DNA from: Physcia stellaris
Taxonomy: Eukaryota > Ascomycota > Lecanoromycetes > Caliciales > Physciaceae
Direction of reading: 5' to 3'
Length of the DNA stretch: 64,000 bases
Assembly (NCBI GenBank): GCA_018902385.1
Contig: JABSSW010000042.1
Location: forward strand, 186,001-250,000
Part shown: positions 46,229 to 59,011 of the stretch, piece after piece
Numbering within the stretch: the stretch's first letter is position 1
Layout: each line of letters starts with the position of its first letter
The notes under the pieces: generated by a model
What the model was told of the DNA's origin: nothing
Database searches by the model: none
The model's input: only the letters and a program-made list of their open reading frames with translations
Position numbers and translations under genes: made by a program

Positions 46229-46833
46229 GCATATGTGACTTGTGAAAACGCTCAATCACGGGGAACGACGAAGGAAGTCGGAATGAGATCGAAAAGGGTT
46301 TGTCACTTCTTAGGCTCTCCACTCATCGCATAGTCCCACGGATCTCAGGAATAAAGCCACCATCAGCGCATTTCTTACTGCTGACGATCGGCGTCCGAGG
46401 CGTCTGTTGGCCACGCAGCATTGTCAAGAGAGTTATCTCCTGGAACTGTATGTATCGTTGAGTTCGAATTTTGTCTGAAGGGGAATAATCCCCACCACGA
46501 AAAACCATGCACGGTGGTGTCATGCTTTACTACCCCTAAAGTATGAGATGCACAGATTTTGGAAGCGGAATTAATCTTGAAGAAACGGCTTTCACACTCA
46601 CTGTGACTGCATGATATTTGTTACGAGGCTCGAAATACCTAATAGGTCAAAGCAATCAAAAACTGAATCAGCTGCACGGCAATCCTACTGGGTCACTCCG
46701 TTGCCCAACGAAAAGCGCTCTGAGTCCCATCAGACATCGCCACAACAATCAAGAAGCCAAAAAGATCAGCGAACCACAACATCTAATAACAGATCCTTAC
46801 GGACCCCACCTCCTTCCAAGCGAAATAAATAGA
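46229..46833. other. Intergenic, nothing recognised
   Basis: 3' flank of the T5orf172 gene. No supported gene. Confidence 0.4.
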
Positions 46834-47453
46834 TCACCCACTCATCCCAATCCTCACCGTCCTCACCCCATCTCTACCCCTTCCCTTGCCCATCTCCCTC
46901 TCCTGTTTCTCCACAAGCTTGTCAATCGGCACCGGCTCCCTCAGCTCCACCATCCGACACCCAACAGGCGCATCTTCATCCCTCCCATCCACCCTCTCAG
47001 CAACCGCACTCAAGCGCACCGCCTCCCCCTTCTTCACCTCCATCAGCCCATCCAACGGAAACGGATCCCCGAGCTCAACAACCCTCAATCCGCGCGGCAC
47101 AGGCGTAGCACTATCCCCTTCACTACCACCACCACTACTACTGCCTCGCCTCCCCTCCTGCCCCCATGTTCTAGAGGAAAGGGCATCGCGGCGGCGCGGA
47201 ACGTGCCGCCGGGTGGGGATCTTGAGGAAGCCGTGGTCTTTGTTGTAGCTAGATGCCGATGTAGTGTTGGGGCCGGGGAAGGCTGGCGCGCGTCCCAGTC
47301 TTCGACGAAGAGCGTGAATGCTGGGGAGGATGGGCGGTGGAGGTGCAGGAGTTGTTTGTATCTTTGGTATTCGGCGGCTAGGAGCTTGGATTTTGGTTTC
47401 CAGACTGGGGTTGAGGGGGTGGATGAGGGTGAGGGGGTGTGGTGGGATGGCAT
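46834..47453 (-). CDS. Possible hypothetical gene, frame uncertain
   Basis: On the minus strand a GC-rich stretch codes in two consecutive frames. The first (47453 to about 47250) holds KSKLLAAEYQRYKQLLHLHR and AFTLFVEDWD. The second (about 47260 to 46834) holds GFLKIPTRRHVPRRRD, a Gly/Ser run, then RGLRVVELGDPFPLDGL and the related VGCRMVELREPVPIDKL. The two VELxxPxPxD segments are similar to each other, which suggests a real protein with an internal repeat. How the frames join (intron or lesion near 47250) is unresolved. No family recognised. Confidence 0.3.
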
Positions 47454-48910
47454 TTTTGAGGTTGATTTTTTCGCTTCTTTTTGTGTTGTATTACGGTACG
47501 AGGAAGCAGGTGACTGCCGATTGTTGGGGTATATGAGGCGAGAAAGAAGGAAATGGTAGATTTGTGAGTGGGTTTGTTTTGTAAGTGAGGGAGGGAATCC
47601 ATTGTGACGCCGAACAATGCCGTTATGCTAGAAGGTGGTGTTTCTTTGTCTTTCGTGGGGTTGAGGGAATGCGAGGACAAAGAGATATCGCTGCGGAGCC
47701 GCTCGTGCATATTGTCTGCTGCTGGACTTCGAGATGTCGTCAAGAGGACAGTAAGTGCTTGCATCATCTAGATTTCTCTCTATTCATGGCGTTTGCCAGT
47801 AGGAGAAAGCCCCTCCTGACATCTAGCTTCCTAGCACTAATGGTCCAACACATGGTAGTGGACCCCTGAAAGCTCGTCTTTCGTTGCAACAAAAAAAAGG
47901 GAACACGGATACTTTAGGAGGGTTTTGCAACCCGTGCGTATATCTCGTGCTACTTTTCTTTTCAGTTTCGGCACCAGTTTCACGATTGAAAAAGATGGCT
48001 GTCACGGGTTTGTGGTGATAGATCATGATCCCTTTGTGCAATCATTTCGGTTGAATCTCGCATCTAAATTATAAGTAGATTAGCTACATACTTGCTCGAT
48101 TGTCTGCTTTTGGATTTTACAGCAGCATCATTTCCGACGAGAAGTCCTGTAGATTGTTTCGCGGACCCTCAAAGCTGTAGGGCTAAGAGGTTGCTAGGCG
48201 TGCGAATTGAAAACTCGTATTCGTATACTCACTATTTTTGCACAATCATTGAGCAAGAGATACTACCTTAATGTATTGCGGTAACATGCTATCAGCCAGA
48301 AGAGTAACGAGCCCTGACCGGCGATTGATGAGATAGGGAAAAGCTACTATACCTATATGAGTAAGACGTAGCGAGTTACTTCGATGTCTAAGCGAACCTA
48401 GCTGTATTCAGTGAAGCTAAAATTGGCATACCACCTTAACGTCTTATTACAAATTTACAACGAGGCTCAAGTCGTGAAACGGACTTTAATCCATCCGGAC
48501 TCAAATCTTCGAGCTTTTCATACCCAAGGCTGAGCAGCTTGCCTGCGTAGGATATGAAGACGGACCAACTACTGATGAGTCCTGCGGTAAGTCTGTAGGT
48601 GTTGCCATTTGACCTGCAGTCACGGCGCGAGACGACATGCACAGCCCCGTTCAATGTGGCCCTGGATAGACTCTTGGCGCTCGAGGCCTTCAGCCTGATG
48701 GAGTCTCTCTTCTTCTTAAGTTCCCCTTCTTTCCCTTTCTTTCTTTCTTTCTGGTTTCCATGGTCGAAAAGTAGAGAACTTCGCGGATCTCTTGACGAGC
48801 CATCGGTTTCTCGTTCAGACATATATCCCCGCAAAAAAATGATATTCTAAGAATTTCGCTCTTTGCACACGAGGAAGTTGTCCGTCGTGCCTTGCCTTCA
48901 CTAGAGCGCC
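47454..48910. other. Intergenic, nothing recognised
   Basis: 1.45 kb with only short overlapping frames and no motif. The region just before 48911 likely holds the promoter of the membrane-protein gene; it includes a pyrimidine-rich tract (TTTCTTTCTTTCTTTCTGG). Confidence 0.4.
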
Positions 48911-51265
48911 ATGGACAAGCCCAACGCTTTTGGAAAGGCAAAATCTACCTCCACAGCTTCTCAACATCAACCCCGAAGCAAAAAGGAAACCAACAAAGCT
49001 TCCCTACATGTTGAAGGAGGCATGTCACCACGCGCGCCAGTCAAGCTTTTACGGCAGACTTATTTGCTCGCCCTCGTCATGCTTTACAGCTGCGTTTCCG
49101 TGGCTGCATGGACAATCATCTGCGTTCAGAATAGAAAGCCGATAACCTACCGAACGTACGACTGGGACTACGATGCTTATTGGACCGTTCGAGTTGCCCG
49201 TCGAATGAAAGAGAACACGGACTGGTTTCGAGTAATGAAGGTTGTCCTATCAATCACCAACACCCTGGTCGTCCCTCTCACTTCGATCGTTTGCGCGAGT
49301 GCAGCGGTCATCTATGTTCAGCACTTCGGACATCGATTCAGACTGAGCATGCAGCACGTTAGCGTTCTGGCTGATAGAGGATGGACTAGCCCTTGGGTGT
49401 GGCGCTTATTGCTTAGCAAAAGGGGATGGAGCTCTTTGGGATCATCTTTTCTCATATTTGCTTTGGTTTTTCACGCGTTAGGTAAGTTCGTCGGACCCAT
49501 GGCGTCGTAACATTAGATTTTGGCGTGACTGTTTACAGGTTTTCTGATCAGCCCCCTTCAACAATATTACACAGGACAGACAACAATTAAAGTTCAAAGT
49601 GATTACCCTTGTACTGCTCTCGCCGGAGGTACCGATGTCTATGACCTTTACCAATCGGATCCGTACGATGGGGGCCAATTGCGGACTGCGCAGCTCCGTA
49701 ATAAGCTAGCTTCCGTGAAACTCGAAGACATCCAACCTTACGTATGGCAGGAGGACGCCCCTGATTGTTCAAGCAAAGGATCTGAATCAGGGTGTAACGG
49801 CGTTGGTACAAATTTTGCGAGCATATCCAATTTGCTAAGCCCGTAGGTCTTTTCCCACCAAATCTACCTCTCTAGTTTTGCATGACTTTTTCAAGTCACG
49901 TGGCTGGAGCGCCTTTCTACGTAACCATATCCGGTAGCCCAACTCTCACCCCAGTATGAAATCGCTGACTATGGGTTCCTCATAAGGTACATAGCACAAC
50001 TTCCAAACAACATTTCAACAGGCATAATGGTTCAGTATATGCCACGGATGAATAGTTCGAGCTCTTACACCAGTATTTCGCAGGAGGATTTTCCCCGAGA
50101 CTGTGCTAGCCTGCCGGGTGCGTACTCCGTTCGGTATCATTACGAGATAAGGTTTGGTGATATCATTGATGTTTGGGTTTGCATGCCAGCAGATGTTTCC
50201 AAAACGCCTTGGAAACAGACGCGAAATCGTCAGGACATATCTGAAACAATGTTTATTAACATTGGAATCGGATCACAAAACATCAATATCAAGTACGTCG
50301 TCAATTCTACCCTAGGATACTTTGAGCTACCAAACTATGGCAACAACGGGATTGCTGGGCCATTGCTGGCTGATGACCCCTTCGATTCCTGCCTCCGCCC
50401 CGGCTCTTCTCAATTCCAATGCACCAAGCTTGTGCTACGCAGAAGATCGCTTCAGATCGATGAGGGTGCGGCAAACCATGCGGTAGGCCACAAGCAGGGG
50501 CCCCTTACTATGGTAACCGCAGCTTTATTTAGCCCAGGATCTTTCCTTGAGATTCAACTTTCTAAGAATAGAACTCAACCACCGGCGGCTTCGGAGGCGT
50601 CAGAGGACGGGCCATGTATCTTTGCACCATTAGCGCAGCTCATGAGCGATAATAACCCGTTGTGCGGGACTCTCTATAGTTATCCTTCCGAGTACCTAAC
50701 CGTAACTTCCCAGAGCTGGCTCAACTATTTTAAGATCGACGACAAAATCGAAAACGCTCTTCATGCAGCTGTTATCCTGGCTAGCCAGATGTTGTTCTCC
50801 GATGGACCGAGCGGTCGCCTGGACGTAGAATACGATAGAGGAATAGATTCAGTGCGACCCAAAATCTCCACTACAGGCGTTATTGTCGTCTCGATACTGC
50901 TCGGCGCTGATCTCTTTCTCCTGCTCGCTCTGGCGACTTACATAAGCTTTTCGCATACATGGACGTCGAGTTTCGATGCCGAGACAATGATGAGATTGGG
51001 GGCTGCACGAGCCCCTGAATTACCGTTGCAAGTGCTTTCATCCGTAAAGCAGGGAAAAGATCAACCAGTACTGGAACGCATTCCTGGGTGGGTCGGAGAT
51101 GCCCGGGCAAAAGATGAGCTTGGCGTTCTCGCAGTGGGAGCTAGTGACCCATTGAAGCGTGGGCGGAAATATCATCGGCAATATGACGGGACAATGCAAG
51201 GCAAACAGCTGGTGCCCAAGAAGACGATCAACGCTGTTGTAGTGGTGCCCTTTCCTCGTCAATAG
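48911..51265 (+). CDS. Large four-TM fungal membrane protein, three exons
   Basis: Exons 48911-49481, 49539-49842 and 49987-51265 join in phase to 717 residues. TM segments are LLALVMLYSCVSVAAWTIICV (residues about 52-71), SITNTLVVPLTSIVCASAAV, SLGSSFLIFALVFHALGFLI across the first intron, and VIVVSILLGADLFLLLALAT near residue 610. Between TM3 and TM4 is an extracellular domain of about 400 residues. It contains IAQLPNNISTGIMVQYMPRM, several Cys and N-glycosylation sites (for example NSS and NIS). This architecture occurs in uncharacterised ascomycete plasma-membrane proteins. The cytosolic tail is basic. Exon 3 is taken from 49987 because it restores the NISTG segment in frame. Confidence 0.7.
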
Positions 51266-52380
51266 GAGCTAAAGCGTCTTCGGGACGTTTGGGGACGGCG
51301 AACATACTACGACCAACAGAACTGGGACTAATGTCCCTGAAGAAGACCTTTGTATATTGACTGTTGTGGTTGGCCCGTTCAGTGAGTGACCTTCATGCTT
51401 AATCACCCACGGCTCTACTCAGCGCTAGCATCACCGAATAAACCCCCCTGGACCTACGTGGACCAATTATGGGATTGATATAACTCTCAAGCCGTACGTT
51501 TCAGAAATGACCTTCGACAAGCGGGTGTGCACAAAGCCAAAAAACGAACGAGCGGACGTACGCTATAAGGAGCAGAAGATCCGAGTATTTCCTGATACTG
51601 TTTAGGCCGTTGTGCCTCCGCTACATCAGCACGTCTGTCTAGCAGGCCTAACGAACCAAAGCGTCCAGTGAACCCCCTACAGTGGATTCAGCAGAAGTGC
51701 TGTGGTCTTTTCTGAACCATAGAAGCTTGTATTTACAGAAATAATCTTCGATCCAAAACAATGAAGTAAGTTGACCTGCAATACGAGTGTAGATCTACAT
51801 GGACGGCATACTGAGCTTTTCCTTCTGTCCTCTGACACTACATCTTACGGAGGATCAAAGTGGGATTTTCGCAAACGATCATGCCTGCCACCAGTCGATT
51901 ATGTCTGCCACTGGTCAATATATTTCAGCAAAAGATTGAGCGCCCTGTTCCCGGTCTAATCCAGACAACACTGATATCGGACTGACATTTCGGGGCTTTG
52001 AAAGAGTCCTGCTGTTTGACTTGTTGCAAGTCCTAGATCTCTCATTTGGAATCAGCGTCGCCCAAAGAGACATAGGAAAGCAGCTTGACAAGACGTCGAA
52101 AGAGGAAGATAGTATTTGGTCTCAAAAAGAAGAGACCAAAGAGCAGGAACCAGAAGCTCGGGGAGAAAGTCGCCTATATAGGCGTGTCATGCCCCAGCCA
52201 CTGCAATTACGTCTCATTGCTTCAGCACCCTGGTCCAGCCAGCCGACCATTGGTATGAATATGCAACTACCGCAGTTGAAGCTCCAGCCGGGTTGGTGTA
52301 AGAAAGAGACTTAAAGTACTTAGAGGTCGGGTGCATACACCGCGGATAGTTTGGGTCGCCAGGGTTCGATCAAACGGTTT
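51266..52380. other. Intergenic, nothing recognised
   Basis: 1.1 kb between the convergent membrane-protein and HET genes. No gene seen. Contains copy B of the dispersed repeat. Confidence 0.4.
52146..52250 (+). repeat. Dispersed repeat, copy B
   Basis: Matches 30671-30770 (copy A) in the same orientation. In this copy a CGCCTATATAGGCG palindrome replaces the corresponding stretch of copy A. Confidence 0.7.
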
Positions 52381-53925
52381 TTACTTAGGTACGTGGGCGG
52401 CTTTTACAGAAATATCCAAGATCCATTTTTGGACTCCAGGATAGTGTTCAACGTCTACCACACTGACTCGATATGAACTGTCTCCCAAGATCATATCAGT
52501 GTCCTCCGGCGAAGAGATGAATCTTGGCGAAACAGCTTCCAAATTATTGAGCTCATTTCTGGATAAGAAGCACATAGCAAAGCCGACTTGGTCAGAAGTT
52601 ATTGTGCCAAGCAGGACAGCAGGATTGGCGCCGTCAGCATGATCGAACAAGATTGCCCCAGCTAGCTTATTCTCGCCTTTACTAAATTCAATATCGCGCT
52701 CCTGTATGACCTTCGGTATTATCGATGGCCAGACCTTCTTCGGAGGAGTGTAGCCTCTGAGCAGCTTATAGCCAGGATACTCATGATATTCGCTGTTAAC
52801 GTTGCGTATCTGAAAGAAATAACGAGTGCCGTTCAGATCATAGAAGGACAAGCTCTGACGTATGAACACAGTGACGGGTTTTCCTACATCATTCATTTGA
52901 ATTAAAGTATTTGCTTTCACCCTGGCGAATTGACGAGCTCCCCAATTCAAGCTTTTCAAGAAGATACAGAATAGATTCTTGTAATCCGGCGGGACTGCAC
53001 AGTTGAGCGCTGCAAGGTACATATCTCCATCAGGTACGTAGATTAGGGGCAACTCTATACGTAAACCTCGATTAGTTATCGAGTATGGAGCTATGGCTGA
53101 GTCATAATGTGGCACAATCTCGCGAGAGAAGGCAAAACTCGCCGGTGACTCAGCCAACATTCCATGCATATCATGCGCAGCTGTGGTAGGATCAGTCCAA
53201 GCAAAAATAGAGTGATCGTCTGAATCTCTAATGATCTCCTCTTGCAGCCTGATGAAAGCCTTGTCTTCTTCTCCATACAGTAGTGGCATGTTGACCCCGA
53301 AAAGACCCATCAAGCAGTATGCAATATCTTCTTTCCTTGTTGTCTTTCTGTAGGAAGCCCAAGACATACGTTGCGCCACGCTTGCAGTACCAAGACCTAA
53401 TCGACCATCAAGTATGCACTCCTCGATACCAGTAATTTCCGCAAGTGAGACACGCAAGCTGGATTTTGATCCGATTTCGATCCAGTCTCGGGACATGAAG
53501 ATGAGATTTGCCGGTGCTATGAGCTCTTGCAGAGTCCATCCACGCTTAAACCACCGACTTCTCGCGAAATCGGAATCTGGACCCTTGCAACCGTCATCGC
53601 TTGAGACGTCGGCAAGATAGGCATAGCAGACGGCCGCTCTCTGATACCAATTGAACATTGAATTGATAGCCTCTGACAGCTCGGCGCTACTTCTTTTGTC
53701 TATGCAGCAGGTGTCCACCCAAACGTACTCGTAGCCATCTGCGGCAGCTCGCTTGCAAGACTGCTGAATCTTCTTGTATCCTGCGTTACCCTTGGGCTTT
53801 CCTTCTTGGATATCTGTGTAAAGGACTTCATCTTCGCCCCATGTATGTGAAAGTATGGCGTACGGTGGGATTAGATTGGCCGGAAAATCCTTAAGTTCCA
53901 GGCTCGATGCATGGAGGAGGCGCAT
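52381..53925 (-). CDS. HET-domain heterokaryon-incompatibility protein
   Basis: Single exon, 514 residues from the ATG opening MRLLHASSLELKDF. The frame extends 23 codons further upstream but without an ATG. The HET domain, a TIR-related fold that triggers cell death when incompatible hyphae fuse, occupies about residues 1-215. Its motifs are IPPYAILSHTWGEDEVLYTD at the start, YEYVWVDTCCIDKRSSAELS in the middle, and RSRWFKRGWTLQELIAP. The following conserved block is MSWASYRKTTRKEDIAYCLM then LFGVNMPLLYGE. The C-terminal half lacks NACHT, WD40 or ankyrin repeats, so it is a HET-only form. It sits 350 bp from the second AT-rich block, a common location for this fast-evolving family. Intact. 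Confidence 0.9.
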   Translation of the reverse strand: MRLLHASSLELKDFPANLIPPYAILSHTWGEDEVLYTDIQEGKPKGNAGYKKIQQSCKRAAADGYEYVWVDTCCIDKRSSAELSEAINSMFNWYQRAAVCYAYLADVSSDDGCKGPDSDFARSRWFKRGWTLQELIAPANLIFMSRDWIEIGSKSSLRVSLAEITGIEECILDGRLGLGTASVAQRMSWASYRKTTRKEDIAYCLMGLFGVNMPLLYGEEDKAFIRLQEEIIRDSDDHSIFAWTDPTTAAHDMHGMLAESPASFAFSREIVPHYDSAIAPYSITNRGLRIELPLIYVPDGDMYLAALNCAVPPDYKNLFCIFLKSLNWGARQFARVKANTLIQMNDVGKPVTVFIRQSLSFYDLNGTRYFFQIRNVNSEYHEYPGYKLLRGYTPPKKVWPSIIPKVIQERDIEFSKGENKLAGAILFDHADGANPAVLLGTITSDQVGFAMCFLSRNELNNLEAVSPRFISSPEDTDMILGDSSYRVSVVDVEHYPGVQKWILDISVKAAHVPK

Positions 53926-54279
53926 TTCTTGAAAACGAATGTTAGATACAGCTGTGGCTGTATTCTCGTTCTTTGGGCTTAGTTGCACGTCCAATCTCTC
54001 TAGATGCTCGGCAAGATTCTGGGAGACCTAGGGATCCTGCTGCTGATGCATCGAGCAAGGAGAGTCATCGAATATCTCGATTCAAGTCATAGGGCTTTTG
54101 AATTATATAAGCCGTATACTGATTATTCGGATGGTACTTGTAATCTGAATTTGGAAGGATTTGATGCGATGGCGATTGCTACGCCGCTACCGACGCTCAT
54201 CACATCTCGCTTGGGTTCGTCAAGACGTGCTGTCGTATACCGCACACTGCAATACACTTCATCATGAATTTTATCGAGT
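53926..54279. other. Promoter side of the HET gene
   Basis: About 350 bp of normal composition ending at the abrupt switch into AT-rich sequence. No gene. Confidence 0.4.
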
Positions 54280-57200
54280 AAAAAGATTTCGAATGAAATC
54301 AAGCATAAAAACAACAATAAAAAAATCTCGATTGAAACGCGATAAAACGCGACAAAAATACAAAAATCAATTCGTTTAAAAAAAATTGAACGTTTTTAAC
54401 GTCGAACGAATAAACGTTTACGAAATTCATTTATCGTTAAATCATTGAAACATTGATATCAAATACGTTGATTATTCAAAATAAAATGAAAAAAGTTTGT
54501 TCGTTTTTAATGACAAATTTTTTAAATTTTTATGACGCAAAACGATGAACATTTATGCAACGATAAAAAATGATTTGTTAAATTTTCGTATTTTGCGTTT
54601 TGAAAATTTTCGCACGATTTTGAATTTCGTTTCGAACAATTTTCGATCACAAAATATCATATAAATTCAAAATGTTAAATCAATGAATAACATAAATCGA
54701 TTTTAACGTGAAAATTAAATGTAAAAAAAAAAAATGTTGCGATATTTATGAAAACAATTTTTTATCATGTTTCGTTGTTTTTTATTATTATCGTTGTTTT
54801 TACAATTCTTTTTCGATTTTAATTTTTGACGATTTTTTCGTTTTTGTTTTCGTTTTCATTTCACATCATGTTTCATTTGAATTTTTTTCATAAACATCAT
54901 ATTTTTTTCATTATTCAATTCGTTTTCGTTATTATCGTTTTTCGTCGTTTGCATCGTATTAATATTGTTATATTAATTTTTTGTGTTTTTTTTTGCATAC
55001 ATTTTGTTACGAATTTGATTGTTCAACGTTCGCGAATTATTGTTGTTGAATGTCGAATTTGACAAACGTTACGAATCGACAATGAAACGAAATTTGATCA
55101 AACGAAAACGTATTTTCGAAAAAATCGCGCGAAAAACGAAAAATCGCATAATGAATAAACATGTAAAAAAAATGTCGATGTCAAATTCGACGTTAAATCA
55201 AAAATCGAAATTTACGATTGAATTTGTAAATTAAAAAAATGTTAATTGATTTGTCGTGAAAATTTTGATCGAATAAAAGTCGAAAAATTGTAAAATTTAA
55301 TGTTATGCAATATTGTTTTTGATTTTTTGTTACAAAAATTGCGAAATCAAAATTTTGTGAAATATAAACATGCATGCGATAAAATAAACAATCATAAAAA
55401 ACAAAAAAAATAATAACAACGTATAAAATATATTTTTGTAATTTATTTCATTGAAAAACGAAATGCGAACAAAATTTTTTATGATCGTATTACAATAAAC
55501 ATCAATTTAATGATTTGTAATTGAATTGACAAACAAATTTTGAATATAAAATCATAATTCACAAATTTTCGAAAACAAAAACGAAAATTATTGCAATTTT
55601 TCGTCGTGTATGCATATGAAAATTTCACAATCACGAAAAAAACAATATGAAAATGACAAAATTCGTGAAAATATCAAAAAAACAATTAACAAAATATTTT
55701 ATATGCACGTCGTTGACGCATTTGCAATTCGAATTTGATTTGTTTCAAAAACATTTTAAAAAACGACAAATGAAAAATATGTTTATGATGATTGCAATGA
55801 ATTATATAACGATAATTATATCAATAATTGTACATCACAAAATAAATTTTTTTATGATAACAAAATATTGTCGTTAAATATGCAACAACGTTTTAAAAAA
55901 AAAAACAAAAAATTAAAATTCATAAAATTGAATTCGAAACAAAATTAATTCATATCGATTTTTGCATCAATTTCATTTTATCAACATCATAATTTGAAAC
56001 AAAATAAATGAAAAAAACATTTTGATCGCAATTGACGTGCATCAATTATAACGTTTGAATCAACAATTGTTACAATGAAAAAAAAAATATTCGTACAATT
56101 CATTCGTGTTGATTAAAAATTCGTTAAAACGTAATTAATTCGAAAATTAAAAACGCAAAATATGTACAATAAAAATCATTTCATCGAATTTTTGTGTCAA
56201 AACATGATTTTGAAAAAACATTTGTTTGATAAAATCAATTGAATTTTAAACAATGAAATTTTGTTTTCGTTAAATCAATAAATCAAAATGTTTATTCGTA
56301 TTAATTCGATAAATTTTGCAAAAATCAAAAAAAAAAAAACAAACAATGAAATTAATTATAACAAAAAAAAATCAACATAAATTTTTCAAAAATTGTTAAA
56401 ATTTTTTGCAATATCGTATATAACGATTTTTGCAATAAAATCGTTTTTCAATATAAAAATTTTTATAACATAATTTTATTTTTTTACAACGCATATTTAT
56501 TTTTTCATTTCGTTTTTTTTTTTTTTTTTTTTTTCGTTTTGTTTTTCGTCACATTTCGATTCGACGTTACGTAAATTTTACGACATTATTCGAATCGAAA
56601 ACACGCAAAAAACGAAAATAAATTTTTTTTACGACGATTAATCGTCGTGAAATTGAAATTCAAAATTTATTTCGTTTTGAAAAAATGTTTTTGTCGATTT
56701 TATTTTTTCGAACGTAAAAACAATATTATTCGAAACAAATTCGAAATCGAAATCGAATTCGTCGTCGTAATCGTTATAATGTTGTTCAAATTGAAAATTT
56801 TCGTTTTCGTTTTTTTTTTCGTTTTGAAACAAAAACAATGACAATCGTCGACAACGTTCGAACGATTATTTAACGATTCGTCGTCGTTGTTGTTTTCATT
56901 GAATCGCGTACGATTATTTGTCGTGATCGTTTTTGAAAATAACAATCGACAACGTTTGTTCGATAATCGTCGCGAAAAAAACAAATTTGCGACAAAATAA
57001 TTTTCATCATTTTTAATCGAAATTTTAAATTTTTTTTTTCGTCAACGAATTTTACGTTTGTGACGATAATTTGAAATATCATTTTCACGATTTCGAATTG
57101 AACACGCATCGAATTTGAAAAAAATTTAATATTTAAAATATTGAAAATTGAATGCATTTATTGAATAAACAATTCGATATTTTGTGTTTGAATATGCAAT

Positions 57201-57856
57201 TTTCGCAAACATCGAAACGACGTCGTGTTTGAACGTATTGAAAAAAAACGAAATTAATTTTGTTTTTTTTCGTGATCGCGTATCGATTGCAAAATAATAA
57301 TGTTGAATTTTCAACGATTTTTTTGACGTCAAAACAATCGTTTTTCAAAATTCAAACAAATTCGCGTATTTGAATAATTAACGTTTGCAATTATTGAAAA
57401 TGCGTCAAATTTACGAATATTCGATTCGCAAAATACAAAATCATCGAACGCGTATTATAAAAATTGACGAATTGAAAACGATCGAAAAAAAAAAACGAAA
57501 TTTCAATTATTTCATCGTCAAATTGTGTTATTCGATTTTCATTTTATTTATTCATTTGTGCAATATCGACGAAAATTGTTGTTTCATCGTAATTTATTGA
57601 TTCAATTAACATACATTTCATAAATTGAATAACAATACAATTTACAAATGATTTAAAATTTCGCTTGATTAAACATCGTGATACAAAAAAAAAAAAAAAA
57701 AAAAAATTGCAATCAAATATGATCGTGAAAACACGTTAATAAATCATTAATCGAATGAATACGAACAACACAAACAATCGAAACTTTATTTTCATTTACA
57801 ATACGATAAAAAGAAATTGTAATGAAACGAAATCGATCAAACGAACGTTAAAACGC
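54280..57856. other. AT-rich block, left part, unidentified mutated repeats
   Basis: Same composition as the first block: CC/GG almost absent, CA/TG and CG frequent. No recognisable transposon domain and no copy of the inverted terminal repeats of the first block. A minus-strand Cys-bearing fragment near 57140-57240 (FDVCENCIFKHKISNC) suggests a decayed zinc-binding protein. Long T tracts lie near 56515-56535. Confidence 0.55.
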
Positions 57857-58053
57857 TGTGAACCTAGTTGTCGCATCTCGTGCTTATATATTCGAAATTT
57901 CACGAACTTTTTTCTGTTTTTTTAGCAATTAGTTCTACTATGTGTCTAATATTTATCATAGCAATTCATACTATTATTCGCACATTTTAATCACGCAATG
58001 CTTACAATCTTACAGTTTTAATTGCTTTACATCAAAAACTGTTCGATTAAAAA

Positions 58054-58655
58054 TGTTCAGTTCAACAAATGCGTCTCGTCGTCGCGAAATTCGTTCGCAA
58101 ATTCGTGATCGTGCGATCGTATCGATTGCATCACAATCAAACATCATTTCATCAAACAATTCTTTTATGCTTTTTTCTTTTATCGATCGAATTATTGAGT
58201 TGTCTGATGATGTTCAATTCGAAAATTCTGATGAAAACGATGATTCTGTCGATTCTAATGATGTCGACGCTTCAATTAGACACATTTCAATTTTCGAATT
58301 TTTGATTTCAAATGTTGATCAATTTTTCAATTCAGCACTTGTTACGCACTCTAATCAAAATGAAACACAACGAGAAAACAATTCTGCTTCGTTGTCGTCA
58401 AATAACGATGTCGTTGTGTTTGTTGTTGTCGATTCAAACGTGATTTTCAAACAAATGAAAATGCGTATCAAAATGTTGAAAATTGAATCAAAATTCAATG
58501 ATTTTAAAATATTTTTGATCAAAACGAAAACGAAACGTGATCGAAATCGTCGTCGTCGTCGCAACAACGATGATCAATATGAAAATTCGTTTTCGCATAT
58601 CAAAAAACGAATCGCACGATCAAAAATTTCAAACACGCAAAAATGTGAAAATTGA
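58054..58655 (+). pseudogene. Gypsy gag, N-terminal part
   Basis: 200 codons open from ATG (MFSSTNASRRREIRSQIRD) to an in-frame TGA. Acidic DSNDVDAS-type stretches and a basic end RDRNRRRRRNN. It stays open despite the decay because CAA and CGA codons survived. Confidence 0.6.
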
Positions 58656-59011
58656 AACAATTTGAAAAGCTGATTGCGTGATTGCGAAAAGTATATCGTT
58701 TTCGACTTTGTTAGTTTTCAAACAAAAAAAATGAAAACAAATTGATCGACGTCGTTTTTGATGACGACAAAGAAAAATCAATGACGTAATTATGTTGATG
58801 CTTTCAATTTGAAAAACAAACATGAAAACAATATAAAAATTATTTGTTGACGTTGTTTAGCAATTCGATGATTCGTATCATGAACACGATTATTGTCATT
58901 GAGAATGTCAAACAATTGTTTCGACAAAACATTGTTGCGTTCAATCAATATTTAATTAAATTGTGAAACAAACTGAAGCGTCACGTCTCGAACGAGAAAC
59001 GACAAAAAAAA

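Noticed and set aside
46618-47559. 313-codon plus-strand frame
   Set aside because: Pro/His/Ser-rich low complexity, no conserved block, and antisense to frames with a more protein-like pattern. Treated as a shadow.
52360-52380. GGTTCGATC near 52366 as a tRNA B box
   Set aside because: No matching T stem, acceptor stem or anticodon arm on either strand.
54280-57856. Mitochondrial DNA insertion
   Set aside because: No mitochondrial gene or tRNA is recognisable, CpG is too frequent, and the composition equals that of the adjacent transposons.
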